Counted from the first letter of the stretch, positions 23,356 through 33,312 are shown. The stretch is 64,000 nt of DNA from Angustibacter sp049994355 (GCF_049994355.1 NZ_CP188257.1:3472001-3536000), one strand, 5' to 3'. A program made the numbers and translations. Notes: generated from the sequence alone by a model not told the origin.

Positions 23356-25533
23356 TTAGGCGGCCTCGGACAACGCGTCGGTCAGCAGGGCCACCAACGC
23401 CTCGAGCTGGACGTCGGCCGCCGACCCCTCGTCGTCCGACCCGTCGAGGGCCCGGGCAGCGAGGCCGGCCTTGCTCTCGATCAGCTCGGCGATCCGCGCG
23501 TCGATGGTCTGGGCCGCGATGATCCGCCACGCGGTGACCGGCTCGGTCTGCCCTATGCGGTGGCTGCGGTCGATGGCCTGGGTCTGCTCCGCGTCGGTCC
23601 AGGACAGCTCGGCGAGCACGATGTTGGAGGCGACCTGCAGGTTCAGGCCCACCCCGGCCGCGGTCAACGAGCAGACCGCGATCGCGACGTCGGGGTCGTT
23701 GACGAACGCGTCGATCTGCTTCTGCCGCGCCGTCGACGTCTGGTCGCCACGGATCGAGGAGTACCGGATGCCGCGCTCGGCGAAGGTCTCCTCGGCGACG
23801 TTCATCACGTCGACGTGCTTGGCGAAGAACACGACCTTGCCGGCGCTGCGAGCCAGCTGCGCGGCATAGTCCGCGGCGGGACCGGCCTTCGCCCGACCGA
23901 TCCGGCGCATCATGCTGAACACGTTCTCGCCGGACTTCGCCGCGGTCGCCTCCTTCCGCTCCCAGGTGGCGACCTGACGCACCAGCTCGTGATCGATGCC
24001 CTGGTCGAGGTCCTGGTGGTCGATGCCCTCGTGGTCGATGCCCTGGACCGCCGGGCGTTCGGCGCGGGCCGCGAGCGCGCTCTCGTACCGCGAGACCATC
24101 CGCCGGGCCAGGTCGCGCTCCGCCTTGCGGATCGAGCGGCTGGCCTTGTCGTCGAGCTCGACCGGCAAGTCGGCGATCCGGCGGGCCGGTATGTCGGCGG
24201 CGACATCGACCTTGCGGCGCCGGACGATGCCGAGGTCGACCACGCACTGGCGGGCCGCGGCGTAGAAGCCCGGATCGGCAGGGTTCAGCCCGGTCTCCTC
24301 CAGCGACGTCATCAGCTGGGCCCGCGGCTTCTTGTCGTCGATCCAGCCGAGGAACTGCCAGATGGCCCGGAAGTCCTCGATGTCGTTGATCAGCGGGGTG
24401 CCGGTCAGTGCCATCAGCAGCGGTCGAGGGTTGCGCAGCCGGATGCGCTCGGACAGCTCGAGCACGTGCTGCGAACGCTGGGACGACTTGTTCTTGATGA
24501 AGTGCGCCTCGTCGACGACCATGCCGTGGAAGCCGAGGTCGCCTAGCCACCCGACGTGCCGGTCGAGCACCTCGTAGTTCACCACGACGATGTCGGCGAA
24601 GCCGTCGATGGTGTCGCCGTTGCCGTGGATCACGGTGGCCGCTCGGTTCGGCGTCCAGAGCGCTGCCTCGCGCGCCCAGTTGGTCTTGACGACGTTGGGC
24701 ACGACCACCAGCAGCGGGTACGCGTTCGCGGCCTGCGCCGCGAGCAGCGCCTGCGCCGTCTTGCCCAGACCGGGCTCGTCCGCGAGCAGGAACGTGCGGT
24801 GGCCGGCCGCGGCCGCCGCGACCAGCTCCGCCTGGTGCTTCATCAGCTCGTGCCCACCGGGCGCCCAGCGGGAGGACGGCGCGGGCAGGGCCATACCGGT
24901 CGACGCTCCGCCGCCGGCCCGCTCGAACGAGCTGAACAGCGGGCCGAGCAGCTCCCAGTCGGCCAGGTGGCCGGCCGGCACCTTCGGCCGAGGGGCCGAG
25001 AAGTCCGGCGCCAGGAAGGGGTTGGCGAGCTGTCGCGAGACCACCGACTGCGGGACCACCTGCCGCTCGGGCCGGACGCTGGTCGTGGCCACCGGCGGTG
25101 GCGGTGGCGCAAGCTCCTCGGGCACCGACTCCACGCCGGCCTCCCGGAGCATGTCCTGGCGAAGCGAGCGAGCCGCTGCCGAGACGGTGGCTTCCTCGCC
25201 GAGCAGGGCGAGCAGCGAGGTGTCTCGCGCCGCGGTCTTGGCGAGGATGAGCGCGATTCCGTCGAGCCGTTTGAGCTGCGCGGCCCGGTTGCTCTCGGTG
25301 CTGGTCGCGTCAGCCCGGATCCGGGACCGCTCCTCACGCACCAGCAGCGCCACGACCTGGAACTTCGTGCGCACCGACTGGGCCACCCGACCGCGCTGGA
25401 CGGCGGCCTCGACCTCGCGCACTGTGCGGGCGAGCACCGGGATGATGCCGTCGTTGTCACGGGCGCGGGAGTGTGACTGCTGCCGCGCGGGGGCACGGCG
25501 AGCACTCGGCTGGCGTTGGCCACCTCGAGCCAA
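23356..25533 (-). CDS. SNF2-family DNA translocase/helicase
   Basis: A 725-residue superfamily-2 ATPase. A basic, Arg/Gln-rich N-terminus and a helical region cover the first ~220 residues. The helicase motifs follow in order: ADEPGLGKT (motif I, about 250-258), VVDEAHFIKN (motif II, about 341), LTGTPL (motif III, about 376), and in the C-terminal lobe SLTAAGVGLNLQVAS and SHRIGQ (motif VI, about 660). It should translocate on double-stranded DNA; no nuclease or accessory domain is fused. The start codon is TTG at 25533, supported by AAGGAGGA five bases upstream. A low-complexity GIDHEGIDHQDLDQGIDHE insertion lies between the lobes. Its job (repair, remodelling or defence) is not shown by the neighbours. 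Confidence 0.92.
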   Translation of the reverse strand: MARGGQRQPSARRAPARQQSHSRARDNDGIIPVLARTVREVEAAVQRGRVAQSVRTKFQVVALLVREERSRIRADATSTESNRAAQLKRLDGIALILAKTAARDTSLLALLGEEATVSAAARSLRQDMLREAGVESVPEELAPPPPPVATTSVRPERQVVPQSVVSRQLANPFLAPDFSAPRPKVPAGHLADWELLGPLFSSFERAGGGASTGMALPAPSSRWAPGGHELMKHQAELVAAAAAGHRTFLLADEPGLGKTAQALLAAQAANAYPLLVVVPNVVKTNWAREAALWTPNRAATVIHGNGDTIDGFADIVVVNYEVLDRHVGWLGDLGFHGMVVDEAHFIKNKSSQRSQHVLELSERIRLRNPRPLLMALTGTPLINDIEDFRAIWQFLGWIDDKKPRAQLMTSLEETGLNPADPGFYAAARQCVVDLGIVRRRKVDVAADIPARRIADLPVELDDKASRSIRKAERDLARRMVSRYESALAARAERPAVQGIDHEGIDHQDLDQGIDHELVRQVATWERKEATAAKSGENVFSMMRRIGRAKAGPAADYAAQLARSAGKVVFFAKHVDVMNVAEETFAERGIRYSSIRGDQTSTARQKQIDAFVNDPDVAIAVCSLTAAGVGLNLQVASNIVLAELSWTDAEQTQAIDRSHRIGQTEPVTAWRIIAAQTIDARIAELIESKAGLAARALDGSDDEGSAADVQLEALVALLTDALSEAA

Positions 25534-25683
25534 GGACTCCTCCTTCGGACGGCGCGCTCACCACGACGGACCGGGGCACCCGGCCGCGGGCAAGCGGTCG
25601 ACGCGTCGGCGTCTGATCGGCCCGCGCGGTGGGAACCCGCCGCGGGGAACCTGCGGCCACGTCGATGGGCCGGTCACTGAGCA

Positions 25684-25707
25684 GCACGGTGAGAGCCGTC
25701 ACCGTGC
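25684..25707. promoter_or_regulatory. Perfect inverted repeat upstream of helicase and ABC operon
   Basis: Nine-base arms GCACGGTGA (25684-25692) and TCACCGTGC (25699-25707) are separated by GAGCCG. It lies in the 269-base divergent gap between the SNF2 and ABC genes and may be an operator or an RNA hairpin. No gene was seen in the gap. Confidence 0.4.
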
Positions 25708-25752
25708 CCGTGCCGCACGAGCTGTGGGCACAACGTCAATCGTAGCGGGCCG

Positions 25753-25773
25753 CCGCGGGTTACGATCCCGCGG
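25753..25773 (+). promoter_or_regulatory. Inverted repeat at the ABC-operon promoter
   Basis: CCGCGGG and CCCGCGG (25753-25759, 25767-25773) flank TTACGAT, which includes a plausible -10 element TACGAT 31 bases before the GTG at 25803. The centre would be covered by any bound repressor. Confidence 0.45.
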
Positions 25774-25802
25774 ACGACGTCGCTCGAGAAAGGGTGTGCC
25801 GC

Positions 25803-26732
25803 GTGCCCGGTCCCGAGCTGTCGTTGCCCGCGGCTGCGCAGCGTCCGGCCGAGTACGGCCACGACGCGCTCGTGGTCTGCGACAACCTCGTGCGCATCTA
25901 CCAGACCGAGGCGGTCGAGGTGCAGGCGCTGCAGGGTCTGGACCTGCTCGTGCACACCGGTGAGATGGTGGCGATCGTCGGCGCCTCCGGCTCGGGCAAG
26001 TCGACGCTCCTGCAGGTGCTGGCCGGCGTCGACGCGCCGACCGCGGGGCGGGCCCGGGTCGCCGGCCACGACCTGCTGGCCATGTCCCGGGCCGACCGGG
26101 TCCGCTACCGCCGGCACGTCGTCGGGTTCGTGCGCCAGCAGACGTCGCGCAACCTGGTGCCGTACCTCACGGCGTCCCAGGTCGTCGACCTGCCGATGAC
26201 GCTGGCCGGCGTCCCGCGCAAGGAGCGGCGAGAGCGCGCCGGCCGCCTGCTGGAGGCCGTCGGAGTCGCGCACTGTGCTGACCGCCGTCCGAACCAGATG
26301 TCCGGCGGCGAGCAGCAGCGGGTCGCCATCTGTGTCGCGCTCGCCAACGACCCGCGCGTCCTGCTGGCCGACGAACCGACCGGCGAGCTGGACAGCGAGA
26401 CGGCTCGGGAGGTGTTCACCGCGCTGCGCACGGCGAACCGCGACCTCGGCGCCACCGTGGTGGTGGTCACCCACGACACCGCGGTCAGCGGCCAGGTCGA
26501 GCGCACCGTCGCGATCCGGGACGGGCGGACCAGCAGCGAGGTGGTGCGTCGGCTGAACCCGGACGTCGACGGCGAGCACCACGCCGAGGAGTACGCCGTG
26601 ATGGACCGGGCCGGCCGCGTGCAGGTGCCACGCGAGTACCGCGAGGCCCTGGACCTGACCCGCCGGGTACGGCTCAGCCTCGAGGCAGACCACGTGTCGG
26701 TCCGCAAGGACGGCGGCGAGAGCAGCCGATGA
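25803..26732 (+). CDS. ABC transporter ATP-binding protein (MacB/LolD type)
   Basis: A 309-residue ATPase with Walker A GASGSGKST, signature MSGGEQQRVAI, Walker B VLLADEPTGELD and the H-loop VVVTHDT. The first ~25 residues precede the fold and the last ~60 residues form an extension beyond the usual 220-230-residue MacB-type domain, perhaps a regulatory tail. The GTG at 25803 is 8 bases after AAAGGG; GTG 25794 would sit on top of that site. It opens a four-gene operon and is coupled by ATGA to a second ATPase gene. Energises one or both FtsX-type permeases downstream. Confidence 0.92.
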   Translation: MPGPELSLPAAAQRPAEYGHDALVVCDNLVRIYQTEAVEVQALQGLDLLVHTGEMVAIVGASGSGKSTLLQVLAGVDAPTAGRARVAGHDLLAMSRADRVRYRRHVVGFVRQQTSRNLVPYLTASQVVDLPMTLAGVPRKERRERAGRLLEAVGVAHCADRRPNQMSGGEQQRVAICVALANDPRVLLADEPTGELDSETAREVFTALRTANRDLGATVVVVTHDTAVSGQVERTVAIRDGRTSSEVVRRLNPDVDGEHHAEEYAVMDRAGRVQVPREYREALDLTRRVRLSLEADHVSVRKDGGESSR

Positions 26733-27418
26733 CGACGGCGTCCGAGGAGGCGATGGTCTCCGTTCGCGGGCTGACCCGCACCTTCGGCACCGGCCCGGGC
26801 ACCGTGCACGCCCTGCGCGAGGTCTCGTTCGACGTCGCACCCGGCGAGATGGTGGCCATCGTCGGCCGCTCGGGCTCGGGCAAGACCACGCTGCTCAACA
26901 TGGTGGGCGGCCTGGACCGCCCGGACGCCGGCACCGTGCACGTTGACGGCACCGACGTCACGGCCCTGGACGACGAGGGTCTGAGCCGGCTGCGCCGGGA
27001 CTCGGTGTCCTACGTGTTCCAGACGTTCGGGCTGGTGCCGGTGCTCACCGCGGCGGAGAACGTCGGGGTGCCGCTGCGGCTGCGCCGGACGCCGGTGGCC
27101 GACCGCGAGCGCCGGGTCGAGCTGCTGCTCGACCTGGTCGGCCTGCGCGAGCACGCCGACCAGCGGCCCGGCGAGCTGTCCGGGGGGCAGCAGCAGCGGG
27201 TGGCGATCGCGCGGGCACTGGCGGGATCGCCGCGGCTGCTGGTGGCGGACGAGCCGACCGGCCAGCTGGACGCCGAGACTGGCCTGTCCGTGATGGCGCT
27301 GCTGCGCGCGCTGGTCGAGTCTGAAGGCGTCACCGCGGTGGTGGCGACCCACGACCCGGTCATGATGTCGCTCGCCGACCGGGTGCTGCGGATCGCGGAC
27401 GGACGCGTGCAGAGCTGA
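26729..27418 (+). CDS. ABC transporter ATP-binding protein (MacB/LolD type)
   Basis: A 229-residue ATPase of the normal MacB/LolD size. Walker A is GRSGSGKTT, the signature is LSGGQQQRVAIARAL, Walker B is LLVADEPTGQLD and the H-loop VVATHDP. It starts in an ATGA overlap with the preceding ATPase and is followed 12 bases later by a giant permease. The two ATPases differ throughout, so they are not a recent duplication and could form a heterodimer. The family powers extrusion of lipoproteins, peptides or lipids from the outer leaflet instead of classical import. Confidence 0.94.
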   Translation: MTTASEEAMVSVRGLTRTFGTGPGTVHALREVSFDVAPGEMVAIVGRSGSGKTTLLNMVGGLDRPDAGTVHVDGTDVTALDDEGLSRLRRDSVSYVFQTFGLVPVLTAAENVGVPLRLRRTPVADRERRVELLLDLVGLREHADQRPGELSGGQQQRVAIARALAGSPRLLVADEPTGQLDAETGLSVMALLRALVESEGVTAVVATHDPVMMSLADRVLRIADGRVQS

Positions 27419-27430
27419 GATGGCAGCTCG

Positions 27431-30400
27431 GTGCTGAGGCTGGTCGCGCGACGGGCCGTCGTCCAGTGGCGTCTGCTCGCCGGGGTCGTCGCCCTCGTCA
27501 CGGTCGGGGCGACGGTGCTCGGGGTGTGTGCGCTGCTGCTGAGCCGGACGCAGGACCGGGCGTTCGCCAAGGGGGTGCAGCAGGCGGAGCCAGCTGCGCT
27601 GGACGTGACGGCCTTCCTGGTCACCGTGCCGAGCAAGGACGCCCGCTCGGCCGGCGAGGCCAGCCGGGCGGTGATCAGCTCGGCGTTGGCTCCAATAGCG
27701 TCAACGACCACGACCAACGCGGTCTCGGCGTTGCGCCAGCTCGGCGGCCCTGACCGGCGCGCGTACCTCGGCAGCGGCGACGACCTGGCCGACCGGGCGG
27801 TGCTGACCGCGGGCCACTGGCCGCAGCCCGGTCCGTCGACCGCGGCGCCGCAGGCCGTCGTCCCGGAGGCCCCGGCACGCCTGCTGCACCTGGGGCTCGG
27901 CCAGCGGGTCAGGCTCGGCCGCGAGACCGGGATCACCGGCGTCGAACGTCCGGTGACCGTCGTCGTGGTGGGCACCTTCCGGCCTCGGTCGAGGCACGGT
28001 TGGGAGCGGGACCCGTTGTCCGGCAAGGGTTTCGCGGCCGCGTACAACGACGGCCGGGCCAGCACACCGACGTACGGGCCGTTCATGCTGGACGACGACG
28101 CGCTGCTGGCCAGTGGGTCGACCCTGGACGCACTGCAGGTCACCGGACGCCCCTCCCGGACCGGCGTCACCGAAGAATCGCTGGGTGCCGTGGCGACCTC
28201 GGTCGATGCCGCCGACGCCAGGCTGTCCGCGAAGCTGGAGGGCCGGGCCCGGATCAGCCGGGTCGCCTCGGACCTGCCAAGCACCGTCGACCTCATCCGC
28301 GCGCAGCAGACGGCGACCCGGTCCACCGTCCTGGTCGTCGTCCTGCTCGGCACGACGCTCGCCGTCGCCGCGCTGCTGCTCGCCGGGCGGCTGCTGACCG
28401 TACTGCGCTCCGACGAGCGCGCCCTGCTGGTCACCTTCGGGTCGGACCGGCGTCAGCTCCTCGCCGGTGCCACGACCGAGGCGGCGCTGCTCGCCGCGGT
28501 GGCGGCGTTGCTCGCGGTCCCGGCGTCCGCGCTCGCGCACGCTGCGTTGACCCGACTCCCGGCCCTCGCCGCGGCCGGGCTGACCCAGCCACCCGCCGTC
28601 ACTGCGGGGCTGGTGCTGACCGTGACGCTCAGCGCACTTCTGCTGGCCTGCGCGCTGGTGCTTCCGTCGCTGCGCGCGGAGTCGACTCAGGTGGCGCCGC
28701 CGGGCCGCGGACGGCTCGCCCTGGCCGGCCGATCCGGGCTGGACGTCCTGCTACTCGGGCTGGCCGCGGTCGGCTGGTGGCAGGTGCGGTCCCAACCGTC
28801 GGGCAGTGCGAGCAGCGGCGATCTGGTGCGCATCGTGGCGCCGGTGCTCTGCGTGCTCGCCGCAGCTGTCGTCGCGGTCCGGTGCGTGCCACCGTTGCTG
28901 GACCTGGCCAGCCGACCGGCCCGCAGGGCCCGGGCACTGGTGCTGCCACTGGCGGTCTTCGAGGCCGCCCGCCGTCCGCACGCCGTCACCGCCTCGGTGC
29001 TGCTCGCGGTGGCGGCCGCGGCCAGCACGTTCGGGCTCTCGCTGCACGCGACGTGGGAGCGCTCGCAGGTGGATCAGGCCGCGCTGCAGGTGGGCACCGA
29101 CCTGGCGGTCGCGCTCACCGCACCACCGACCAGCAGCGACGCGGCGGCAGTGGCCGCAGCGGCGGGTGGCGGCGTGGTGTCTGCGGTCACCGCTCGACCG
29201 GTCGCGCTCGGCCAGTTCGTCGGCGAGCGGCAGGCCGCTCCGGAGCTGGTGGCGGTCGACGCGCAACAGGCCGGCGCGCTGCTGCGCGGCCGGCTGGACG
29301 GACGGCGCACCTGGGCCCAGGTGGGCGCGGCGCTCGCCGCCAACGACGAGGTGGTCGGCCTCCCGCTGCCCGATGGGGCGCCCGGTCTGACCCTCAGCGG
29401 CAGCGCCCCGGCCGGGGCGCAGGTCACGGCGGCGCCGACCTTGGTCGTGCAGGACCGGTCCGGCCTGCGCAGCACGCTGTCCGGCGACCCCGTGCCGCTC
29501 GACGGGCGGCCGCACCGGCTGCGGTGGCGGACCGCGGTCGGGCCGGGGCAGCGGCTCGTGGCGATGGAGCTGGGGTTGTCTGCCGGCCAGCAGGCCGCCG
29601 CGGTCGACGATGCCGGTGACATCTCGGTCTCGGTGCGGGTCCCCGGCGCGGGCTCGGCGGCGTCCCGGTGGACGGCGCGCAGCCTGGGAGACCTGCCGAC
29701 GGCGGCGACCTCGACCGCGGTCGCGGTGGACGAGGACGGTGGTGACGCGGTGGTCCGGGCGTCGACCCGGCTGTCTGTCGCCGAGCTCACCTACGCGCAG
29801 ACCGACCTGCTGGCCACTGCGTTCGAGCCACCGACCACGCTGCCGGTCGCGGTGTCCCAGCAGCTCGCGGACTCGGTGGGCACCAAGGTCGGCGGCGGGT
29901 TCACCGCGAGCGTCGGCACCATCGACGTCCCGGTCAAGGTCGTCGCGATCGTGCCGTCCGTGCCGTCCGCGCCCGGTCAGGTCGCCCTGCTGGCCGACGC
30001 GGACACGTTGTCCCGCACGCTGATCGGGGCCGGTGAGCTGGAGCCCGTCGTCGACGCGTGGTGGGTCGGGCATCCGTCGCCCAACGCCGCGCGAGCCGTC
30101 GCCGCGCTGGATCTGGGCGACGTCACGACGCGCCGCGAGGTGGCGGCGCAGCTGGCTCGCGGGCCGTTGCGGGTCAGCGTGACCGCCGCGCTGGTGACCC
30201 TCGTGGTCGCCGCCGGGCTGCTGCTGCTGGCTGGCACGGCCCTGCTGCTGACCGCCGACCTGGAGTCCCGGGCCGTCGAGCTCGCCCGCTTGCGAGCGCT
30301 CGGCCTGACCAGACGCGAGGTGCTGCGGCTGCTGGTCACCCAGCACGGTGCCGTGCTCACGCTGCTGGTCGTGATCGGCGCGCTCGTGGGCGCCGGCGCG

Positions 30401-30601
30401 TCGCTGGCTCTCGGACCGAGTCTGGTGCGCTCCGACCTCGGCGGCGCACCGGCCCAGCCCGTGCTGGCCCGGTGGCCCTGGCCCACCGAGGCGTCACTGG
30501 TGCTCGGCCTCGTGCTGGGCTGCCTGGCGGTGACCGCGCTGGTCGCGGGTGTCCAGGTCCGCCGGTCCGACACCGCGCACCTGCGAGTGGGTGACGCATG
30601 A
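27431..30601 (+). CDS. FtsX-like ABC permease (large)
   Basis: A 1056-residue permease. One helix near residues 8-30 is followed by a ~260-residue extracellular domain. A cluster of helices lies around 295-420, and another group and a second large extracellular domain (about 500-900) follow. The final FtsX unit at about 905-1045 contains ELARLRALGLTRREVLRLL, the conserved cytosolic coupling helix of FtsX/MacB permeases. This is the two-FtsX-domain architecture with enlarged periplasmic-type domains. GTG start at 27431 with a weak ribosome site. It overlaps the next permease by ATGA. Likely forms a heteromeric exporter with it. Confidence 0.9.
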   Translation: MLRLVARRAVVQWRLLAGVVALVTVGATVLGVCALLLSRTQDRAFAKGVQQAEPAALDVTAFLVTVPSKDARSAGEASRAVISSALAPIASTTTTNAVSALRQLGGPDRRAYLGSGDDLADRAVLTAGHWPQPGPSTAAPQAVVPEAPARLLHLGLGQRVRLGRETGITGVERPVTVVVVGTFRPRSRHGWERDPLSGKGFAAAYNDGRASTPTYGPFMLDDDALLASGSTLDALQVTGRPSRTGVTEESLGAVATSVDAADARLSAKLEGRARISRVASDLPSTVDLIRAQQTATRSTVLVVVLLGTTLAVAALLLAGRLLTVLRSDERALLVTFGSDRRQLLAGATTEAALLAAVAALLAVPASALAHAALTRLPALAAAGLTQPPAVTAGLVLTVTLSALLLACALVLPSLRAESTQVAPPGRGRLALAGRSGLDVLLLGLAAVGWWQVRSQPSGSASSGDLVRIVAPVLCVLAAAVVAVRCVPPLLDLASRPARRARALVLPLAVFEAARRPHAVTASVLLAVAAAASTFGLSLHATWERSQVDQAALQVGTDLAVALTAPPTSSDAAAVAAAAGGGVVSAVTARPVALGQFVGERQAAPELVAVDAQQAGALLRGRLDGRRTWAQVGAALAANDEVVGLPLPDGAPGLTLSGSAPAGAQVTAAPTLVVQDRSGLRSTLSGDPVPLDGRPHRLRWRTAVGPGQRLVAMELGLSAGQQAAAVDDAGDISVSVRVPGAGSAASRWTARSLGDLPTAATSTAVAVDEDGGDAVVRASTRLSVAELTYAQTDLLATAFEPPTTLPVAVSQQLADSVGTKVGGGFTASVGTIDVPVKVVAIVPSVPSAPGQVALLADADTLSRTLIGAGELEPVVDAWWVGHPSPNAARAVAALDLGDVTTRREVAAQLARGPLRVSVTAALVTLVVAAGLLLLAGTALLLTADLESRAVELARLRALGLTRREVLRLLVTQHGAVLTLLVVIGALVGAGASLALGPSLVRSDLGGAPAQPVLARWPWPTEASLVLGLVLGCLAVTALVAGVQVRRSDTAHLRVGDA

Positions 30602-33300
30602 ACCCGTTGCGGCTGCACCGCCCCAGCGTTGCCGGCCGTGCCCGGGCCGACGTCCTCCTGCTGCTGTTCGTCGCGGGCGTGGTGGCCCTCACCGGTCTGC
30701 TCTCGGCCGCCGTCCCGCCCGCGGCCGAGCACACTTCCGACCGGGCGGTCGCGGACACCGTCCGACAGTCCGGCTCGGACGGCGACCTGGTCGCCACGAT
30801 CCCGTTCGAGGACGACACCCGGTCGCCGACGCGGGTGCGCGATCCCGGGTCGGTGGCGCAGGTGCGGCAAGCCGCAGCGCTGGCCAGGCTGCAGCTGCCG
30901 CGTGGTCTGGACGCCGTGGTCCGGCCGGGAGTAGCGAGCGTCAGCAGCACTGAGCTGCACGTGCTTCGCGAGGCGCCCGGGCAGTTCCTGCGGCTGGCCT
31001 ACGTGGTCGGGCCGCGCGGTGCGCCGGCGGTCACTTGGACGTCGGGTGGCCCGCCGCGCGCGAGCGGGTCGGCCGGGAGCTCCTCGGTGTCGATCTCGAC
31101 CGACGGGACCTGGCCGGTGCAGGTCGCTCTGTCGCAGGCCGCGGCCGACACCCTCGGACTGCGGCCCGGGGACCGGTTCGACGCCGAGGACGAGCAGTTC
31201 CGTCGGGTCTCCGTGGTGATCAGTGGCATCTACACCGCGACCGACCCACGTGACGCCGCGTGGCAGGCCGCGCCGCAGCTGCTGCACCCCGTTCGCGGGC
31301 GGTCGTCGAAGCTGCCCCGCTCCTCGGCGGCGGCGCTGGTGCTTGACGAATCGCTGCCGGACCTGCGGCTCGCCGTCCCGTTCGACGACCTGGTCCGCCG
31401 GGTCGTGTTCACGCCGCAGCCCGAGCAGCTGCGTTTTCGCGACACCGAGTCGTTGGTGCAGTCCGTGGTAGGACTCAAGGCGTCGGCTGTGGGCAACGCC
31501 GACGGCAGCACCGGGGAGTACTGGGACAGCCTGCTCGACCGGGTGCTGCTGGACGCCCACTCGCAAGTGACGGCGGCTCGGGCCCAGGCGACGGTGCTGC
31601 TGGTCGGACTGCTCACCTGCGCCGGGCTCGTCCTGGTCCTGGCCGCTCAACTGCTGGTGCGGCGGCGGACCGGTGCGCTGGTCCTCGAGCGCGAACGCGG
31701 TGCGGCCCTGCTCGGCATCGGCACCGAGCTCTTCGTCGAGGCCGGCGCGGTCGCGGTCGCCGGAACGGCGGTCGGGGTGGCAGCTGCGCAGGTGCTCGTG
31801 GGCGGGGTGTCCGTGACCTGGACGGTGCCCGTGCTGGTCGTCGCGGCGTTCGCCGGACCGGTCCTGGGCGTGCTGCTCGCCGCTCGAGCCACCCGACGTC
31901 GGGTGCCGGCCAACCGGTCCGCCCGGCGCACCGCGGCGCGCGCCCAGCAGGTGCGGCGGATCCTCGTGGAGACTGCCGTCGCGCTGGTGGCGGCGGCGTC
32001 TTTCGTCGCGCTGCAGCAGCGTGGTGTGCTGTCCGGTGGGGGCCAGGGGTCGGGCGCGGACCTGCTGTCGGCCAGCGCGCCGATCTGGTTGACCATCCTG
32101 GGCGCCGTCGTGGTGCTGCGCCTCGTGCCACTGGCGGTGAGCTTCGCGCTCGCCCGTTCTCGACGCTCGTCGCGCGGTGTCCCGCTGTTCGCGGCGGCCG
32201 GTGCGGCCCGGACGGCGACCCGTGCGCTGCCCTTCCTCATCGTGGTGGCGACCACCGCGCAGCTCACGCTCTGCCTGGCCCTGGCTGCCACCGAACAGCA
32301 CGGGCAAGCGGCTGGAGCGTGGCTGCAGGTCGGCGCCGACGCCCGGCTGCAGACCGACCCGGACGGTGCCGTCCAGCAGGTCGCCGAGGCGGTGGCCGCG
32401 GCGCCGGGCGTACGTGGGGCGGTGGCGGCCAGGGTCGCCGACGGCGTCCCCGCGGCCTCCGCGCAGACGTCGGCGGTGGTGCGCCTGGTCGTCGTCGACT
32501 CGGCCGCGTTCGAGCGGCTGCTCGCGGCGAGCCCGCTGCCCGACGCGCCACAGCTCGCCCGGTTGCGCGCCCGCGGGCCGGGTACGTTGGCGCTGCTGCG
32601 CGGAGGCGATCCCGCGCTGCGCGAAGGGCTGCGGATCGGTTGGGACGACACGCGTCTGCCGCTGAACGTGGTGGGCACCGCGCCTGCCGTCGGCACCGGA
32701 CAGGACCCGGTCGTCGTGGTCGACGCCGAGGCGTTCGCGGCCACCGGCGCGGTCGCGGATCCGGGGACGGTGTGGGCGGTCGGGCCGGGTGCGGCGAGCG
32801 CCATCGAGGCGGCTGCCGCGCGCGGCGGCACGGTGGTCCTGCGCGACGACGTGCTGCAGGCCCGACGGGACGCGCCGCTGGCCTCGGGGCTGCATCGCCT
32901 GGCGGTTGCCTGCGGCGCGCTGCTGCTGCTGTTCGCGATCCTCTCGATCGTGCTCGCGGCGTGGGTCGACGCACCGGTGCGTGGCGAGTCGTTGGGACGG
33001 CTGCGCTCCTTGGGGTTGCGTGCGGACGAGATGCGGCGGGTGCTCGGCGGCGAGCTCGTGCCACCGGTGCTGCTGGGCGCGGTCACGGGGTTGGCGCTCG
33101 GTATCGGGTGCGCTGCAACGATGTTCGCGCCGTTGGCGCTCGAGCGAATCACGGGGCAGACCCTGGCGCCGGTAGTCATGGTGCCTTGGTGGACGGCGGC
33201 AGTTGTGGCCGCGCTGCTGGTGGCCGTGCTCGCGGTGACCCAGGTCGAGTCGATCACGTTGCGCCGCAAGCAACTTGCGCAGCTCCTGCGCGAGAGCTGA
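30598..33300 (+). CDS. FtsX-like ABC permease (second subunit)
   Basis: A 900-residue permease coupled by ATGA to the first. An N-terminal helix at about 15-37 precedes a ~280-residue extracellular domain. Helices around 320-345 and 385-425 and a second group at about 455-560 follow. The C-terminal FtsX unit (about 760-895) has GESLGRLRSLGLRADEMRRVL as the coupling helix. Together with the two ATPases it makes a complete exporter, with a possible role in releasing lipids, peptides or lipoproteins. The operon ends here: a palindromic element and a strong hairpin follow at 33313-33418. Confidence 0.9.
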   Translation: MNPLRLHRPSVAGRARADVLLLLFVAGVVALTGLLSAAVPPAAEHTSDRAVADTVRQSGSDGDLVATIPFEDDTRSPTRVRDPGSVAQVRQAAALARLQLPRGLDAVVRPGVASVSSTELHVLREAPGQFLRLAYVVGPRGAPAVTWTSGGPPRASGSAGSSSVSISTDGTWPVQVALSQAAADTLGLRPGDRFDAEDEQFRRVSVVISGIYTATDPRDAAWQAAPQLLHPVRGRSSKLPRSSAAALVLDESLPDLRLAVPFDDLVRRVVFTPQPEQLRFRDTESLVQSVVGLKASAVGNADGSTGEYWDSLLDRVLLDAHSQVTAARAQATVLLVGLLTCAGLVLVLAAQLLVRRRTGALVLERERGAALLGIGTELFVEAGAVAVAGTAVGVAAAQVLVGGVSVTWTVPVLVVAAFAGPVLGVLLAARATRRRVPANRSARRTAARAQQVRRILVETAVALVAAASFVALQQRGVLSGGGQGSGADLLSASAPIWLTILGAVVVLRLVPLAVSFALARSRRSSRGVPLFAAAGAARTATRALPFLIVVATTAQLTLCLALAATEQHGQAAGAWLQVGADARLQTDPDGAVQQVAEAVAAAPGVRGAVAARVADGVPAASAQTSAVVRLVVVDSAAFERLLAASPLPDAPQLARLRARGPGTLALLRGGDPALREGLRIGWDDTRLPLNVVGTAPAVGTGQDPVVVVDAEAFAATGAVADPGTVWAVGPGAASAIEAAAARGGTVVLRDDVLQARRDAPLASGLHRLAVACGALLLLFAILSIVLAAWVDAPVRGESLGRLRSLGLRADEMRRVLGGELVPPVLLGAVTGLALGIGCAATMFAPLALERITGQTLAPVVMVPWWTAAVVAALLVAVLAVTQVESITLRRKQLAQLLRES

Positions 33301-33312
33301 CTCACTGACCGC

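Noticed and set aside
23990..24055. Possible CRISPR-like or minisatellite array
   Set aside because: The units are in frame within the helicase gene, degenerate and only a few copies long, with no spacers or cas genes.
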